A stretch of DNA of 64,000 nt from Pseudoalteromonas phenolica. GTDB lineage: Bacteria; Pseudomonadota; Gammaproteobacteria; Enterobacterales; Alteromonadaceae. A program made the translations under genes and the position numbers. The stretch is taken from contig NZ_PNEC01000010.1 of NCBI RefSeq assembly GCF_005886345.1, positions 1-64,000 of the forward strand, written 5' to 3'. Within the stretch, counting starts at the first letter, position 1. Each line of letters starts with the position of its first letter. The notes beneath the pieces were generated by a model. The model did no database searches and had not been told where the DNA came from. It saw only the letters and a program-made list of their open reading frames with translations. Positions 27,461 through 37,167 of this stretch are shown one piece after another.

Positions 27461-28399
27461 ATGCCTGTGCAAGCAATAAAATATGGAGTAGATGAGTTCG
27501 GCGCTGCGGATAAAATTCAGGCAAAAACATGTGTTCTACCTGAGCTAAATGACACTCAAGTGCTTATTAAAGTACATAGCAGTGCAATTAACCCTATCGA
27601 TTTGAAAACGCGTGCAGGCCTAGGTTTTGTTGCTCAAGCAAAAGAAGCAGATGAATTTCTACCTTTGGGCTATGACTTAAACGGTGTTGTAGAGCAGTGT
27701 GGCGCTCAAGTCTCTGACCTCCAAGTGGGGCAATTTGTCGCAGGTATGGTGGGGTTTGCCAAACAGCCGGGTTGTTACGCTGATTATGTTATTGCTGATG
27801 CAGGCGAATTAATCGCATTTGATGTGCAACAAAAATCAGAAGTCGCAGGTCTATGTTTAGCAGGTTTAACCGCAATACAGGCTCTGAAAAAGTTTTCAAG
27901 CTCACAGTCAACCCTTTACATTAATGCACCTACGGGTGGTGTGGGTCATTTAGCAATCCAACTGGCTCAAATACAAGGTAAAGACGTGATTGCAGTAAGT
28001 AATCGCCCTACACATGAACTGTTACAAAAGTTAGCTGTAAAGGTTGTTGATTATGAGACATTCTTTTCACAAAAGCGGCAAGCACAACTACTCGATTTAG
28101 TCGGTGGTGAAATCGGCGAAAGAATGGTCGCGAATTTAGACTCGGGCAGTGAAGTGGTGACTGTACCAACCATCAGTGCCCAGCAGATCGTTGCAGCTGC
28201 ACAGCAAAATGACATAACGGTCTCTGGTATTGTGGTTGAAAAGAATAAAGCTGATCTAAATGAATTGATGACTGCGTATCGTGGTGGCGATTTATTTATC
28301 CATGTCGATTCGACTTTTGCGTTGCAAGACATCCAGCAAGCGCATCAATACATGGAAGCGGGGCAGCATGCCGGCAAGATAATTATGAGTCATCGTTAA
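27461..28399 (+). CDS. NADPH:quinone oxidoreductase-like MDR protein
   Basis: A 312-residue zinc-independent medium-chain dehydrogenase/reductase. It has the GroES-like N-domain (HSSAINPIDLKTRAG), a Rossmann fold with the nucleotide motif APTGGVGHLAIQLAQ and the C-terminal MEAGQHAGKIIM typical of the quinone-oxidoreductase branch. The catalytic zinc ligands are absent. The substrate cannot be told from sequence. A TATAAT at 27429-27434 may be its promoter. Confidence 0.82.
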   Translation: MPVQAIKYGVDEFGAADKIQAKTCVLPELNDTQVLIKVHSSAINPIDLKTRAGLGFVAQAKEADEFLPLGYDLNGVVEQCGAQVSDLQVGQFVAGMVGFAKQPGCYADYVIADAGELIAFDVQQKSEVAGLCLAGLTAIQALKKFSSSQSTLYINAPTGGVGHLAIQLAQIQGKDVIAVSNRPTHELLQKLAVKVVDYETFFSQKRQAQLLDLVGGEIGERMVANLDSGSEVVTVPTISAQQIVAAAQQNDITVSGIVVEKNKADLNELMTAYRGGDLFIHVDSTFALQDIQQAHQYMEAGQHAGKIIMSHR

Positions 28400-28470
28400 T
28401 AAATATTGCTTGAGTATTGGGGATGTGCCCCCATTGATTGAACATTGCCTATTGGCTTGAGGATAATTTT

Positions 28471-30048
28471 TTGAATACACCAGAATTAAAGACTCGCTTA
28501 GAAGCACTCTCTGCAGCAGAACACCAGCAAGCCATTAAGGGCATCAAGCGTGGTATTGAGCGAGAAGCATTAAGGATCAACCCGAATGGCTCTATTGCCA
28601 AAACGCCTCATCCACAAGACGCTGGGCATCCATTAACGAACTCGCATATCACCACTGACTTTTCAGAATCATTACTCGAGTTTATTACCCCAGTCAGTGA
28701 AGATCCAAAAGAGACGCTAGCGCAACTGCAAGACTTACAGAAATACACCCTGAGTAAAATGGGCGACGAGCTGTTGTGGCCTATGAGTATGCCTTGCTTC
28801 ATCGAAAATCAAGATGACATTGCCTTGGCATATTTTGGTGAATCGAACATAGGTAAAATGAAAACCCTGTATCGTGAAGGGCTAAAAAACCGTTACGGTA
28901 GCATGATGCAGGCTATTGCCGGTGTTCATTTTAATATTTCCTTCCCAGATACCTTGTGGGACAGCTTACAAAAAATCGAGCAAAGCACAGCTGAGAAACA
29001 AGCTTTTATTTCAGAGAAATATTTAGGCCTTATTCGAAACTTTAAGCGTGAGCTTTGGTTAATCAGCTATTTATTTGGCGCTTCTCCAGCGCTGTGTAAA
29101 TCATTCTTGCAAGGCAATAAAAGTGACCTTCCGTTTGAGTCTTTGGGTAAAGGCACGCTTTACTTAGAGCACGGTACGGCATTACGACTAGGTGATTTAG
29201 GGTATACCAACAGTGCTCAGTCGTCTTTAAAAGTGACCTATAACAATTTAGATGAGTATATTGCGGGCTTACGCGAAGCAATTGGCTGTCACTCTGACCT
29301 ATATGGTAATTTAGCTGACTATAAATCAGAAACGCCGCAGCAGCTAAATAAAAACATTCTGCAAATCGAAAATGAGTTTTACTCGCCGATCAGACCAAAG
29401 CGTAATGCACAGAGCGGTGAAACTCCGACTCAAGCTTTAGCAAGGGCTGGTATTGAATATGTCGAGATCCGCGCTTTAGATGTTAATCCCTTTTCTCAGA
29501 CAGGGATTAGTTTAGAGCAAATTCATTTCTTGGATGTGTTTTTAACCTATTGCTTACTTAAAGACGCGCCAGCATTAAGCTGTGAAGATCAAAGATTAAC
29601 AGAGGCTAACTTACAAGCCGTGGTGAACTTCGGTCGTAAGCCAGACCTTGAGTTACAACGTGATAGTTCACCTGTTTCTTTGCAAATATGGGCAGAAGAG
29701 ATTTTTACAGAGTTAGTGCATGTTGCTCAGTATATGGACAAAGCAAATGGCTCAAACGTGTACCAGAGTGCAATCAAATTATGGCGAGAATGCATTTCTG
29801 ATCAGAATAAGACACTATCAGGTCAGTTCTTATCTCAGCTTAAACAAAACCAACAAGATGGCGGAAGCTATGCAATTGAGTTGGCGAATGAGTATAAGTT
29901 AGCGCATCAGTCTCAGTCACTTGTAACCTACTCAAACTCAAGTCTAGATGCAGATGCGGTGAATTCTCATCAAGCACAACTACAAAAAGTGTCAGAAGAT
30001 AATTTGACTTTTGTGGCATTCTTAGATGATTATTTTGCCAACGCTTAG
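28471..30048 (+). CDS. gshA: Glutamate-cysteine ligase
   Basis: Catalyses the ATP-dependent first step of glutathione synthesis. The 525-residue protein belongs to the gammaproteobacterial type (E. coli 518). Family motifs include IKRGIEREALRINPNG, TDFSESLLEFITP, GVHFNISFP and VEIRALDVNPF. GAGG at 28459-28462 stands 8 bp before TTG 28471, which I prefer to TTG 28438; E. coli gshA also uses TTG. Confidence 0.95.
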   Translation: MNTPELKTRLEALSAAEHQQAIKGIKRGIEREALRINPNGSIAKTPHPQDAGHPLTNSHITTDFSESLLEFITPVSEDPKETLAQLQDLQKYTLSKMGDELLWPMSMPCFIENQDDIALAYFGESNIGKMKTLYREGLKNRYGSMMQAIAGVHFNISFPDTLWDSLQKIEQSTAEKQAFISEKYLGLIRNFKRELWLISYLFGASPALCKSFLQGNKSDLPFESLGKGTLYLEHGTALRLGDLGYTNSAQSSLKVTYNNLDEYIAGLREAIGCHSDLYGNLADYKSETPQQLNKNILQIENEFYSPIRPKRNAQSGETPTQALARAGIEYVEIRALDVNPFSQTGISLEQIHFLDVFLTYCLLKDAPALSCEDQRLTEANLQAVVNFGRKPDLELQRDSSPVSLQIWAEEIFTELVHVAQYMDKANGSNVYQSAIKLWRECISDQNKTLSGQFLSQLKQNQQDGGSYAIELANEYKLAHQSQSLVTYSNSSLDADAVNSHQAQLQKVSEDNLTFVAFLDDYFANA

Positions 30049-30050
30049 GC

Positions 30051-30079
30051 AAAAAAAAGCGCAGCTAAATTAGCTGCGC
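30051..30079 (-). terminator. Terminator-like hairpin facing gshA from the antisense side
   Basis: The perfect 8-bp stem GCGCAGCT / AGCTGCGC is preceded on the plus strand by A8, which is a T8 tract on the minus strand. It therefore terminates minus-strand transcription heading into gshA. On the plus strand no T-run follows, so it is a poor gshA terminator. Confidence 0.7.
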
Positions 30080-30163
30080 AAATATTAAATCAGGGATGAA
30101 ACAATGCTAAACCACTGTATTCATATGCTCTGACTTATAGAATTTAAATAAGTTCACCAAAAA

Positions 30164-30781
30164 ATGAAAAAAATTAAAAAAAGTTTTCTTACCCTATCTT
30201 TCGCCGCAGTTTTGAGCGGTTGTGCAACGGCGCCTCCGAAACAACCTGACAATATTTGTAAAATCTTCGAAGAAAAAGAAGACTGGTATTATGATGCCCG
30301 CGACGCCCAAAATAAATGGGGCTCACCTAAACATGTGTTAATGGCTATGATGTATCAAGAGAGCTCATTTAGACATGATGCAGCGCCGCCGATGGAGTAT
30401 TTTTTAGGATTTATTCCAATTGGACGAGCAAGCTCTGCCTATGGTTACTCGCAAGCTAAAACACCCACATGGCAAGATTATATTCGAGAAACAGGTAATT
30501 CAGGCGCAGATAGAGACGATTTCGAGGATGCCATTGATTTCATGGCTTGGTTTGTTAATAAAACCCACAAAGTAAATGGTATTTCTAAATGGGATGCCTA
30601 CGCCCAATACTTAAATTATCACGAAGGGTGGGGTGGGTATAAGCGTGGCACTTACCGTAAGAAAAAATGGCTTATGGCCGTAGCAAATAAAGTGAAGCAT
30701 CGTGCAGGGCGCTATGGCGCGCAATTAAAAAGATGTGAAGCTGAATTAGATAAGTCTTGGTTTGAAAGGCTATTTAGTTAG
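30164..30781 (+). CDS. Transglycosylase SLT-like lipoprotein
   Basis: A 205-residue predicted lipoprotein: MKKIKKSFLTLSFAAVLSGC is a lipobox signal with Cys20 lipidated. The mature part resembles the lysozyme-like transglycosylase fold: a catalytic-type glutamate in MMYQESSFRHDAAPP, then SSAYGYSQAKTPTW and YLNYHEGWGGYKRGTY. It may cleave peptidoglycan glycan strands, but enzyme activity is inferred only from the fold motifs. It is convergent with yfjD. Confidence 0.82.
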   Translation: MKKIKKSFLTLSFAAVLSGCATAPPKQPDNICKIFEEKEDWYYDARDAQNKWGSPKHVLMAMMYQESSFRHDAAPPMEYFLGFIPIGRASSAYGYSQAKTPTWQDYIRETGNSGADRDDFEDAIDFMAWFVNKTHKVNGISKWDAYAQYLNYHEGWGGYKRGTYRKKKWLMAVANKVKHRAGRYGAQLKRCEAELDKSWFERLFS

Positions 30782-30800
30782 CTCTTGATAGTCAATGCAA

Positions 30801-30838
30801 AGCATAAAAAAAGCCGCAATTGCGGCTTTTTTTATGCT
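30801..30838. terminator. Bidirectional terminator, perfect 38-bp palindrome
   Basis: AGCATA-A7-GCCGCAA is followed by its exact complement, with 19-bp arms and no spacer. T7 on each strand makes it efficient both ways. It ends both the SLT lipoprotein gene and yfjD, whose stop codon it overlaps. Confidence 0.95.
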
Positions 30839-32106
30839 GTTAATCTTTTATCAGGAAATATTTTAACTTGTTTGATCATGTTTTCTTTAATTTCAATTAT
30901 CTCTATTGGGTACCCAGCTATACGCATACCCAAAGAGGTTTGTGGGATATCTTCTAAGTACTCAACGATCAAACCACTCAGTGTTTTAGGACCCTCTGTT
31001 GGTAACTCCCAATTCATTTCTTTATTGATATCTCGAATGTTTGCAGTTCCATCAACCAATACTGAGCCGTCAGACTGTACGTCAACTTCTTCACTCGGTG
31101 CGCGAGTTTGTGTGGTAGTGAAGTCACCAACCACTTCCTCTAAGATATCTTCAAGTGTAACCAAGCCTTGAATGTCACCGTATTCATCTACAACCAAACC
31201 AATACGCTCTTTACTTTGTTGGAACTTTAATAGCTGGGTATTTAATGAAGTACCTTCAGGGATGTAGTAAATTTCACGCACTGCACGTAATAAAGAAGGT
31301 TTGTCGAATTGTTCTTTAGTGAGAAGACGCAGCGCATCTCGAGAGTGTATAAAGCCAACAGCATCGTCAATCTGGTCACGATACAGCAATACGCGAGTAT
31401 GTTGTGCGTTGGTTAAATGTTTAGCAATGTCTTTCCAGTCGTCATTAATGTCAATGGCATTAATTTCGTTGCGTGGGATCATGATGTCTTCAACCGTGAC
31501 ATGATCTAAATCAAGAATAGAAGTCAGCATGTTTTGGTGGTTGCTAGGCAGTAATGCACTTGACTCATTTACTACAGTTTTAAGCTCTTCTTTACTTAAA
31601 CTGTGCTCTTCAATGTCTTGGTTTGAAATACCAAACAGCTTAAGAATGCCATTAGTGATCCAGTTAATTGCTATAACAAGTGGGAATAGTACTTTTAGCA
31701 GTCCTTTTAAGATCAGAGAGCTCGGGAAAGCGATTTTCTCTGGGTGAAGTGCTGCTAGTGTTTTAGGTGTTACTTCAGCAAATATAAGGATAATAAAAGT
31801 AAGGCCAAATGTCGCAACGGCTAGGCCAACTACATCACCAAATAAACGAATACCAATTATGGTTGCCACAGAAGATGCAGCGATATTGACAAGGTTATTA
31901 CCTATTAAGATAAGGCCAATTAATCTATCAGGACGTTGGAGCAAGCTACTTACACGCTTCGCACCTTTATGATTTTCTTTTTCTAAGTGTCTTAGTCGAT
32001 ATTTGTTTATCGACATCATGCCAGTCTCTGAGCTTGAGAAATAAGCCGAGAGCAAAATAAGTAAGCCCAAAATCGCAAAGAGCGTACCGGTTGATATGTC
32101 GTCCAA
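30832..32106 (-). CDS. yfjD: CNNM/CorB-family membrane protein (YfjD)
   Basis: A 424-residue protein with an N-terminal DUF21/CNNM domain of about four membrane segments, a pair of CBS domains (about 205-330; VEDIMIPRNEINAIDI and IGLVVDEYGDIQGLVTLEDILEEVVGD) and a C-terminal CorC/HlyC domain. The family is linked to magnesium and cobalt handling. It follows ypjD on the same strand, as in E. coli, where both lie next to ffh. Confidence 0.9.
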   Translation of the reverse strand: MDDISTGTLFAILGLLILLSAYFSSSETGMMSINKYRLRHLEKENHKGAKRVSSLLQRPDRLIGLILIGNNLVNIAASSVATIIGIRLFGDVVGLAVATFGLTFIILIFAEVTPKTLAALHPEKIAFPSSLILKGLLKVLFPLVIAINWITNGILKLFGISNQDIEEHSLSKEELKTVVNESSALLPSNHQNMLTSILDLDHVTVEDIMIPRNEINAIDINDDWKDIAKHLTNAQHTRVLLYRDQIDDAVGFIHSRDALRLLTKEQFDKPSLLRAVREIYYIPEGTSLNTQLLKFQQSKERIGLVVDEYGDIQGLVTLEDILEEVVGDFTTTQTRAPSEEVDVQSDGSVLVDGTANIRDINKEMNWELPTEGPKTLSGLIVEYLEDIPQTSLGMRIAGYPIEIIEIKENMIKQVKIFPDKRLTA

Positions 32107-32167
32107 AAGAGGATCCCTTTTCTAATATTGAATAGGTATTAAGCGTTACTGAAAGTACTGAGTCAAG

Positions 32168-32974
32168 TTAAAATTTTACGAGAATTACTTCTTGTATGAA
32201 TCTGCTACCAAAGTAGGCCAATGTGACTAGTCCTGAGGCACCCAAAATAGCAAAAACTACGGGTTTACCACGCCAGCCAAAGCGGTGATGACCAATCGTT
32301 ACAGTTGCAAAAACTAACCAAGCGATAATAGACAGCACGGTTTTGTGGATGACTTCTTTAGCAAACATACCTTCCAGAAAGATAAATCCAGACATGAGTG
32401 CCAATGTAAAAATACCAGTACCAACAGTAAGCAGTTGGTAAAGTTGTCTTTCAACCAACATAAGTGGCGGTAGATGACTGTTCATAATAGCAAGGTCTTT
32501 TTCTTTAAGACGTTTGTCTATATAGAAGAATTGCACAGCATAGAGTGTAGCAATAATCAAAATACAGTAAGCAAGTAGTGAAAGAGAAATATGTATAACA
32601 AGTCCTAAGTCCACGTTAATGCTTTGTATAATAATATGGTGTGGGATAAATAAACTGGCGATTAATAAAATAGCAGCAAAGCCGTAGACTACCGGGAGCA
32701 ACAGAGTAGCGGGGAATTTTAATGATACAGTCGTGACGCTCACGACAATCACCCAGCAAGTTAACATCGCGACATTAACCGTACTTAAATCTTGCCCATC
32801 ATGGGTAAAAACTGAATTTACTAACACTAACATATGCGCCAATATAGCGCCTGTACTGAGTAGAACCGTTAGCTTTTGGCTCGGCCCTTCTTTATGAAAT
32901 AGGCGTGACAGTACATGCCCTGTTGCTAGAACATATAAAAGGCTGGCAAGTAAAGACAGGCTAATGATCAACAT
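32168..32974 (-). CDS. ypjD: YpjD, CcsA-like inner-membrane protein
   Basis: A 268-residue integral membrane protein with about eight helices, belonging to the cytochrome-c assembly (CcsA/CcmC-like) superfamily by its pattern of conserved helices and histidines (HISLSLLAYCILIIATLYAVQ and FGWRGK near the end). A true role in cytochrome assembly is not established for YpjD. It is divergent from ffh. Confidence 0.85.
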   Translation of the reverse strand: MLIISLSLLASLLYVLATGHVLSRLFHKEGPSQKLTVLLSTGAILAHMLVLVNSVFTHDGQDLSTVNVAMLTCWVIVVSVTTVSLKFPATLLLPVVYGFAAILLIASLFIPHHIIIQSINVDLGLVIHISLSLLAYCILIIATLYAVQFFYIDKRLKEKDLAIMNSHLPPLMLVERQLYQLLTVGTGIFTLALMSGFIFLEGMFAKEVIHKTVLSIIAWLVFATVTIGHHRFGWRGKPVVFAILGASGLVTLAYFGSRFIQEVILVKF

Positions 32975-33103
32975 GTTAAATGTAGTCCAGATGTTAGTAT
33001 CCTTGTTACAGGCTATTGTATTTTATGCCACCGTTCTTGCAAAGAGGTTATAAAAAGAAACTTTGTCTTTACTTGAATACTGTATTACTCGCCTGCATAT
33101 CAG

Positions 33104-33109
33104 TATAAT
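33104..33109 (+). promoter_or_regulatory. -10 element of the ffh promoter
   Basis: TATAAT, followed by the GC-rich GCGCAC, stands 32 bp before the ffh start. The -35 region is weak, so only the -10 is claimed. Confidence 0.5.
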
Positions 33110-33141
33110 GCGCACAATTACGATTTATTGGAACCTAATAC

Positions 33142-34518
33142 ATGTTTGAAAATCTCCAAGAACGCTTAGGTAAAACGTTAAAAAACATCAGTGGCCGCGG
33201 CCGACTTACCGAAGACAATATTAAAGAAACCCTCCGTGAAGTGCGTATGGCACTGCTTGAGGCTGATGTTGCATTACCGGTTGTTCGTGAGTTTGTTAAA
33301 CAAGTAAAGGAACGTGCGGTTGGTGTTGAAGTAACGAAGAGCTTAAGCCCAGGTCAAGTATTCATCAAAATAGTGCGTGAAGAACTTGAAAAAGCCATGG
33401 GTGAAGCCAATGAAGAGCTTAACCTAGCTGCACAGCCGCCAGCGGTATTAATGATGGCGGGTTTACAAGGTGCGGGTAAAACCACCAGTGTTGGTAAACT
33501 GTCAAAGTTCTTAAAAGAGCGTAAAAAGAAATCGGTACTTGTGGTGAGTGCTGACGTTTATCGTCCAGCGGCGATTAAACAGCTTGAAACGCTAGCTAAC
33601 GAAGTGGATGTTGAATTCTTCCCTAGTGATATTTCACAGAAGCCAGTTGATATCGCTACCAATGCGATCAGCCATGCGAAGAAGAAATTCATTGATGTTG
33701 TAATTGTCGATACGGCAGGTCGTTTGCACGTAGATAGCGACATGATGGACGAGATCAAAGATCTTCATGCAGCAATTAACCCAGTTGAAACCTTATTCGT
33801 TGTTGACTCTATGACGGGTCAAGATGCGGCGAATACTGCAAAAGCGTTTGACGAAGCGTTACCACTAACCGGTGTTATTCTGACTAAGACCGATGGTGAT
33901 GCGCGTGGTGGTGCGGCATTATCAATTCGTCATATCACGGGTAAGCCTATTAAATTTATCGGTGTGGGTGAGCGCACTGATGCACTAGAACCTTTCCACC
34001 CAGATCGTGTTGCTTCGCGTATTTTAGGCATGGGTGACGTACTTTCATTAATCGAAGAAGTCGAAATGAAAGTCGATAAAGACAAAGCAGCAAAAGTTGC
34101 TGAAAAGGTCTTTAAAGGTGACGGTTTCACGCTAGAAGATTTTGCAGAGCAACTTCGTCAAATGAAGAACATGGGTGGCATGATGGGGATGCTTGATAAG
34201 CTTCCTGGTATGTCTAACTTACCTGATGCAGTTAAAGACCAGGTGGGTGACAAAACTTTCAATCAAATGGAAGCGATCATCAACTCAATGACACCGAAAG
34301 AGCGGGCTCGTCCTGATTTAATTAAAGGATCTCGAAAAAAGCGTATCGCAGCCGGTTCTGGTACTCAGGTACAAGATGTCAATAAACTGCTTAAGCAATT
34401 TACCCAGATGCAAAAGATGATGAAGAAGATGAAGGGCAAAGGCGGCATGATGAAAATGATGCGCAACATGAAAAACATGATGCCACCAGGCATGATGGGT
34501 GGTGGCCCTAAGTTTTAA
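33142..34518 (+). CDS. ffh: Signal recognition particle protein Ffh
   Basis: The GTPase of the bacterial SRP, which binds 4.5S RNA and signal sequences and targets membrane proteins to FtsY. The 458-residue protein has N, G (GLQGAGKTTS, DTAGRL, TKTDGD) and methionine-rich M domains (ending in MMKKMKGKGGMMKMMRNMKNMMPPGMMGG). In E. coli rpsP follows ffh closely; here a heme-uptake locus lies between them. Confidence 0.97.
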   Translation: MFENLQERLGKTLKNISGRGRLTEDNIKETLREVRMALLEADVALPVVREFVKQVKERAVGVEVTKSLSPGQVFIKIVREELEKAMGEANEELNLAAQPPAVLMMAGLQGAGKTTSVGKLSKFLKERKKKSVLVVSADVYRPAAIKQLETLANEVDVEFFPSDISQKPVDIATNAISHAKKKFIDVVIVDTAGRLHVDSDMMDEIKDLHAAINPVETLFVVDSMTGQDAANTAKAFDEALPLTGVILTKTDGDARGGAALSIRHITGKPIKFIGVGERTDALEPFHPDRVASRILGMGDVLSLIEEVEMKVDKDKAAKVAEKVFKGDGFTLEDFAEQLRQMKNMGGMMGMLDKLPGMSNLPDAVKDQVGDKTFNQMEAIINSMTPKERARPDLIKGSRKKRIAAGSGTQVQDVNKLLKQFTQMQKMMKKMKGKGGMMKMMRNMKNMMPPGMMGGGPKF

Positions 34519-34543
34519 TTAAAACTTTATAATTGTATTACAA

Positions 34544-34574
34544 AGGGAAGCAACCGCGAGGCGCTTCCTTTTTT
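34544..34574 (+). terminator. Intrinsic terminator after ffh
   Basis: GGAAGC and GCTTCC close an 11-nt loop and are followed by T6. Confidence 0.85.
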
Positions 34575-34597
34575 GTTTTAAATTTACAAGACGCTAA

Positions 34598-35335
34598 CTA
34601 AGCGCTTATAGCCTCTGCTTGTGATCTTGCTGCTTTTGTTAATCTCACCAGCTCTTTACGCACTGACATACCATCATGGCATGGCGTTTCAAATTGAATG
34701 AAATAGTTTTTCTCATTAGCTCTTAGATAACAGCCATCCGATACGAGCGTTGTCATCGCAACATCATCGGCTTCAATATTATGAATGAGCTTAAGAATGA
34801 GTTGGTTGGCATCGCGGTGATCTTCATTCATGTGCTCTACCATGCGAGCTTCATCTTCAAGTGAAAATTGCGGCGCTTCTAGTTGCCATTCATTTTGTTC
34901 AATCCAGAAGATGTGGCCAAAGCCCCCGATGTAGCGAACACGCTTAACTTCCATTCTCCAAAGCTGAAAATCATGGGCTTGTCGGTACGATATGGCTTCT
35001 GGATATTGTCGCTCGTATCTCGCCAGTAGCAATTCAGATTCTTCTATTGGTACTGGGGCTGCATCACCGACCACCGTAACGCGGGCATGAGCATTCTGAT
35101 CACCTTGTTCTGCAGCATCAAATACAGTGGCACACATTCTACTGTCTTCACTTAAGTTTCGTGAGTGTTGCGCAATCCCTGCAATATAAAAAATAAGTCT
35201 ACCTTGATTGTCTGTCATAAATGGCGACACAGACCCAAAAGGATAACCTTGCAGGTTTTTTGAAATTGTTGAGATCACACAAACATGTGACTGTCTGACT
35301 AAAGTGCGTGCTTCAAAAGCTGCCTGTTCACGCAT
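34598..35335 (-). CDS. hugZ: HugZ/HutZ-type heme utilisation protein
   Basis: A 245-residue protein with an N-terminal split-barrel pyridoxamine-oxidase-like domain (QSHVCVISTISKNLQGYPFGSVSPFM) and a C-terminal DUF2470-type domain (MVEHMNEDHRDANQLI). This combination is typical of HugZ/HutZ proteins that bind and degrade heme. Overlap with hmuV and location in the heme cluster support the call. It is probably the last gene of hmuTUV-hugZ. Confidence 0.85.
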   Translation of the reverse strand: MREQAAFEARTLVRQSHVCVISTISKNLQGYPFGSVSPFMTDNQGRLIFYIAGIAQHSRNLSEDSRMCATVFDAAEQGDQNAHARVTVVGDAAPVPIEESELLLARYERQYPEAISYRQAHDFQLWRMEVKRVRYIGGFGHIFWIEQNEWQLEAPQFSLEDEARMVEHMNEDHRDANQLILKLIHNIEADDVAMTTLVSDGCYLRANEKNYFIQFETPCHDGMSVRKELVRLTKAARSQAEAISA

Positions 35336-36125
35336 TTTGGGCTCCTGTAAGAGGTTCTGAAAAAATCATAGGAATTGAAAAGCTGGGATGTTGGTTAATT
35401 TGCATGCCAGCTCTATATATAGGTTGTAGTATGTCTGTTTTAAGGACATGTTGCGGACTACCATCTTGATGGATATATCCATCGTGCAGTAATAAAACCC
35501 TATCCGCATATAATGACGCAAGGTTTAAGTCATGCAATACAGCAATGACGGTATTACCTTGCTGTGCAAATGCTTTCGCTTTACCTAACGTACAATGTTG
35601 ATGATGTAAATCTAATGCAGAGGTCGGTTCGTCAAGCAACATGAGTTTGCCTTTGGTATCCGTTTTATGTGCATTGAGTTGCGCCAAGCATCGAGCAAAT
35701 TGTACCCGTTGAAACTCTCCACCCGATAACACAGTGACATCTCTATTTGCTAAATGAGCCAAAGAGAGCATCTCAATGATTTGACTTACGGTGTCGGCCT
35801 GCTCTTTGGTGCTTTCTTGATAAGGGTAGCGGCCCATGGCAATCAATTCGGCTGCACTAAACGCAAAATTGACGCGATTATTTTGCAATAGCATAGCTCT
35901 TTGTTTTGCCAACGTATTTGGGTCAAAGTCAGATAACAGCTGATTGTATAAGGTCACCTGACCAGTAAAAGATAAATCATCACAAATTGCACTTAACAGT
36001 GTTGATTTTCCGGCGCCATTTTCACCCAGTAATACAATAAATTCGCCTTGCTTTGCGTTAAACGACAAGTTCTTAATAATATGCTTATTGCCGCGTTTAA
36101 TATTAAGGTTATGACATTCAAGCAT
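35328..36125 (-). CDS. hmuV: Heme ABC transporter ATPase
   Basis: A 265-residue ATPase with Walker A GENGAGKST, signature LSGGEFQRVQFAR, Walker B LMLLDEPTSALD and H-loop VLHDLNLAS. It is close to the HmuV/HutD type that powers heme import across the inner membrane. It overlaps both hmuU (8 bp) and hugZ (8 bp). Confidence 0.9.
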   Translation of the reverse strand: MLECHNLNIKRGNKHIIKNLSFNAKQGEFIVLLGENGAGKSTLLSAICDDLSFTGQVTLYNQLLSDFDPNTLAKQRAMLLQNNRVNFAFSAAELIAMGRYPYQESTKEQADTVSQIIEMLSLAHLANRDVTVLSGGEFQRVQFARCLAQLNAHKTDTKGKLMLLDEPTSALDLHHQHCTLGKAKAFAQQGNTVIAVLHDLNLASLYADRVLLLHDGYIHQDGSPQHVLKTDILQPIYRAGMQINQHPSFSIPMIFSEPLTGAQNA

Positions 36126-37167
36126 GCATACCTCGTTTTTGTTTAATTAATTGATAAATGAAAAAAGGTGCGCCAAATAATGCGGTCACAATGCCGATTG
36201 GTAATTCAGACGGGGCAACAATTAAGCGTGCTATCCAATCAGCCAGTAGCATTAACAAACAACCCAGCAGCATACTCAGTGGCAGCATTTTTCTTAGATC
36301 TGGACCAACTAGTAGTCTTGCGATATGCGGCACTACAAGCCCAACAAAACCAATCATGCCACCCATAGCAACAGCACCGCCAACGCCGAGTGCTACGAAA
36401 AAGACGACTTCTGTTTTCAGACGTTTTACATTGACGCCCAAATGTCTTGCGTCACGTTCGCCCAGCATAAGGGCATTAATTTGTCTTTTTTTCATAAGTA
36501 AACAGAGTGTGCTCACTATTATAAGTGGTGCACCATAGGTAATGGCTGACCAGCTCGCACCACCCAGAGAACCCATTTGCCAATACGTCATCAAACGCAG
36601 TGCACTGTCATCGGCAAAGAAGCTAAAGAGTCCAATTATCGCCATGGCTATCGCATTGATGGCAACGCCGGCGAGTAGTAGGGTTGTTATTTGTACTTGC
36701 CCTTGGTGGTTGGCTAGACGGTAAATAATACTGGTAATCGTTAACGCTCCGACAAATGCAGCTGGCGCAATCATGGCTTCATTAATGAAGCTTACTTTTG
36801 GCGCGAGTGCAATGACGGCAATCGCTGCGACAGCCGCACCGCCAGTCACCCCCATTAAACTCGGATCTGCGAGTGGGTTTCTACATAAGGCTTGTGTAGC
36901 GGCCCCACTGCAAGCTAAAACCGAGCCGATCAGAATGGCCAGAACAAGTCTTGGTAAGCGAATTTGCGATACTACGCTAAGTTGCAATGTGTTGATGTCG
37001 GTTACAAAACTATCGGGCATTAACCATGCAATTGGAATTTTCCAATCCCAACCCACTGGTCCCGTGCTTAATGAAAGCCAAGCCAAGAAAAAGAGTGAGA
37101 TGGCACTGAGCCAATACCATTTTAAGTGCTGGTTAGAGTGAAGTGTAGGAAGCGCAAGAGTGGTCAT
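36118..37167 (-). CDS. hmuU: Heme ABC transporter permease
   Basis: A 349-residue FecCD/BtuC-family permease with about nine or ten membrane segments. It has the family motifs RLPRLVLAILIGSVLACSGAATQ near the start and GFVGLVVPHIARLLVGPDLR towards the end. It overlaps hmuT by 4 bp. Confidence 0.9.
   Translation of the reverse strand: MTTLALPTLHSNQHLKWYWLSAISLFFLAWLSLSTGPVGWDWKIPIAWLMPDSFVTDINTLQLSVVSQIRLPRLVLAILIGSVLACSGAATQALCRNPLADPSLMGVTGGAAVAAIAVIALAPKVSFINEAMIAPAAFVGALTITSIIYRLANHQGQVQITTLLLAGVAINAIAMAIIGLFSFFADDSALRLMTYWQMGSLGGASWSAITYGAPLIIVSTLCLLMKKRQINALMLGERDARHLGVNVKRLKTEVVFFVALGVGGAVAMGGMIGFVGLVVPHIARLLVGPDLRKMLPLSMLLGCLLMLLADWIARLIVAPSELPIGIVTALFGAPFFIYQLIKQKRGMHA

Noticed and set aside
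28417..28434. Terminator between the MDR gene and gshA (TGGGG/CCCCA hairpin)
   Set aside because: No T-run follows on either strand; at most a weak leader structure.
30785..31171. 128-codon plus-strand frame opposite yfjD
   Set aside because: It lies fully antisense to the CBS/CorC coding region and across a terminator; it is a shadow frame.
36158..37141. Plus-strand frames of 60-126 codons opposite hmuU
   Set aside because: Shadows of a permease gene with long hydrophobic codon runs; no ribosome-binding sites and no recognisable domains.
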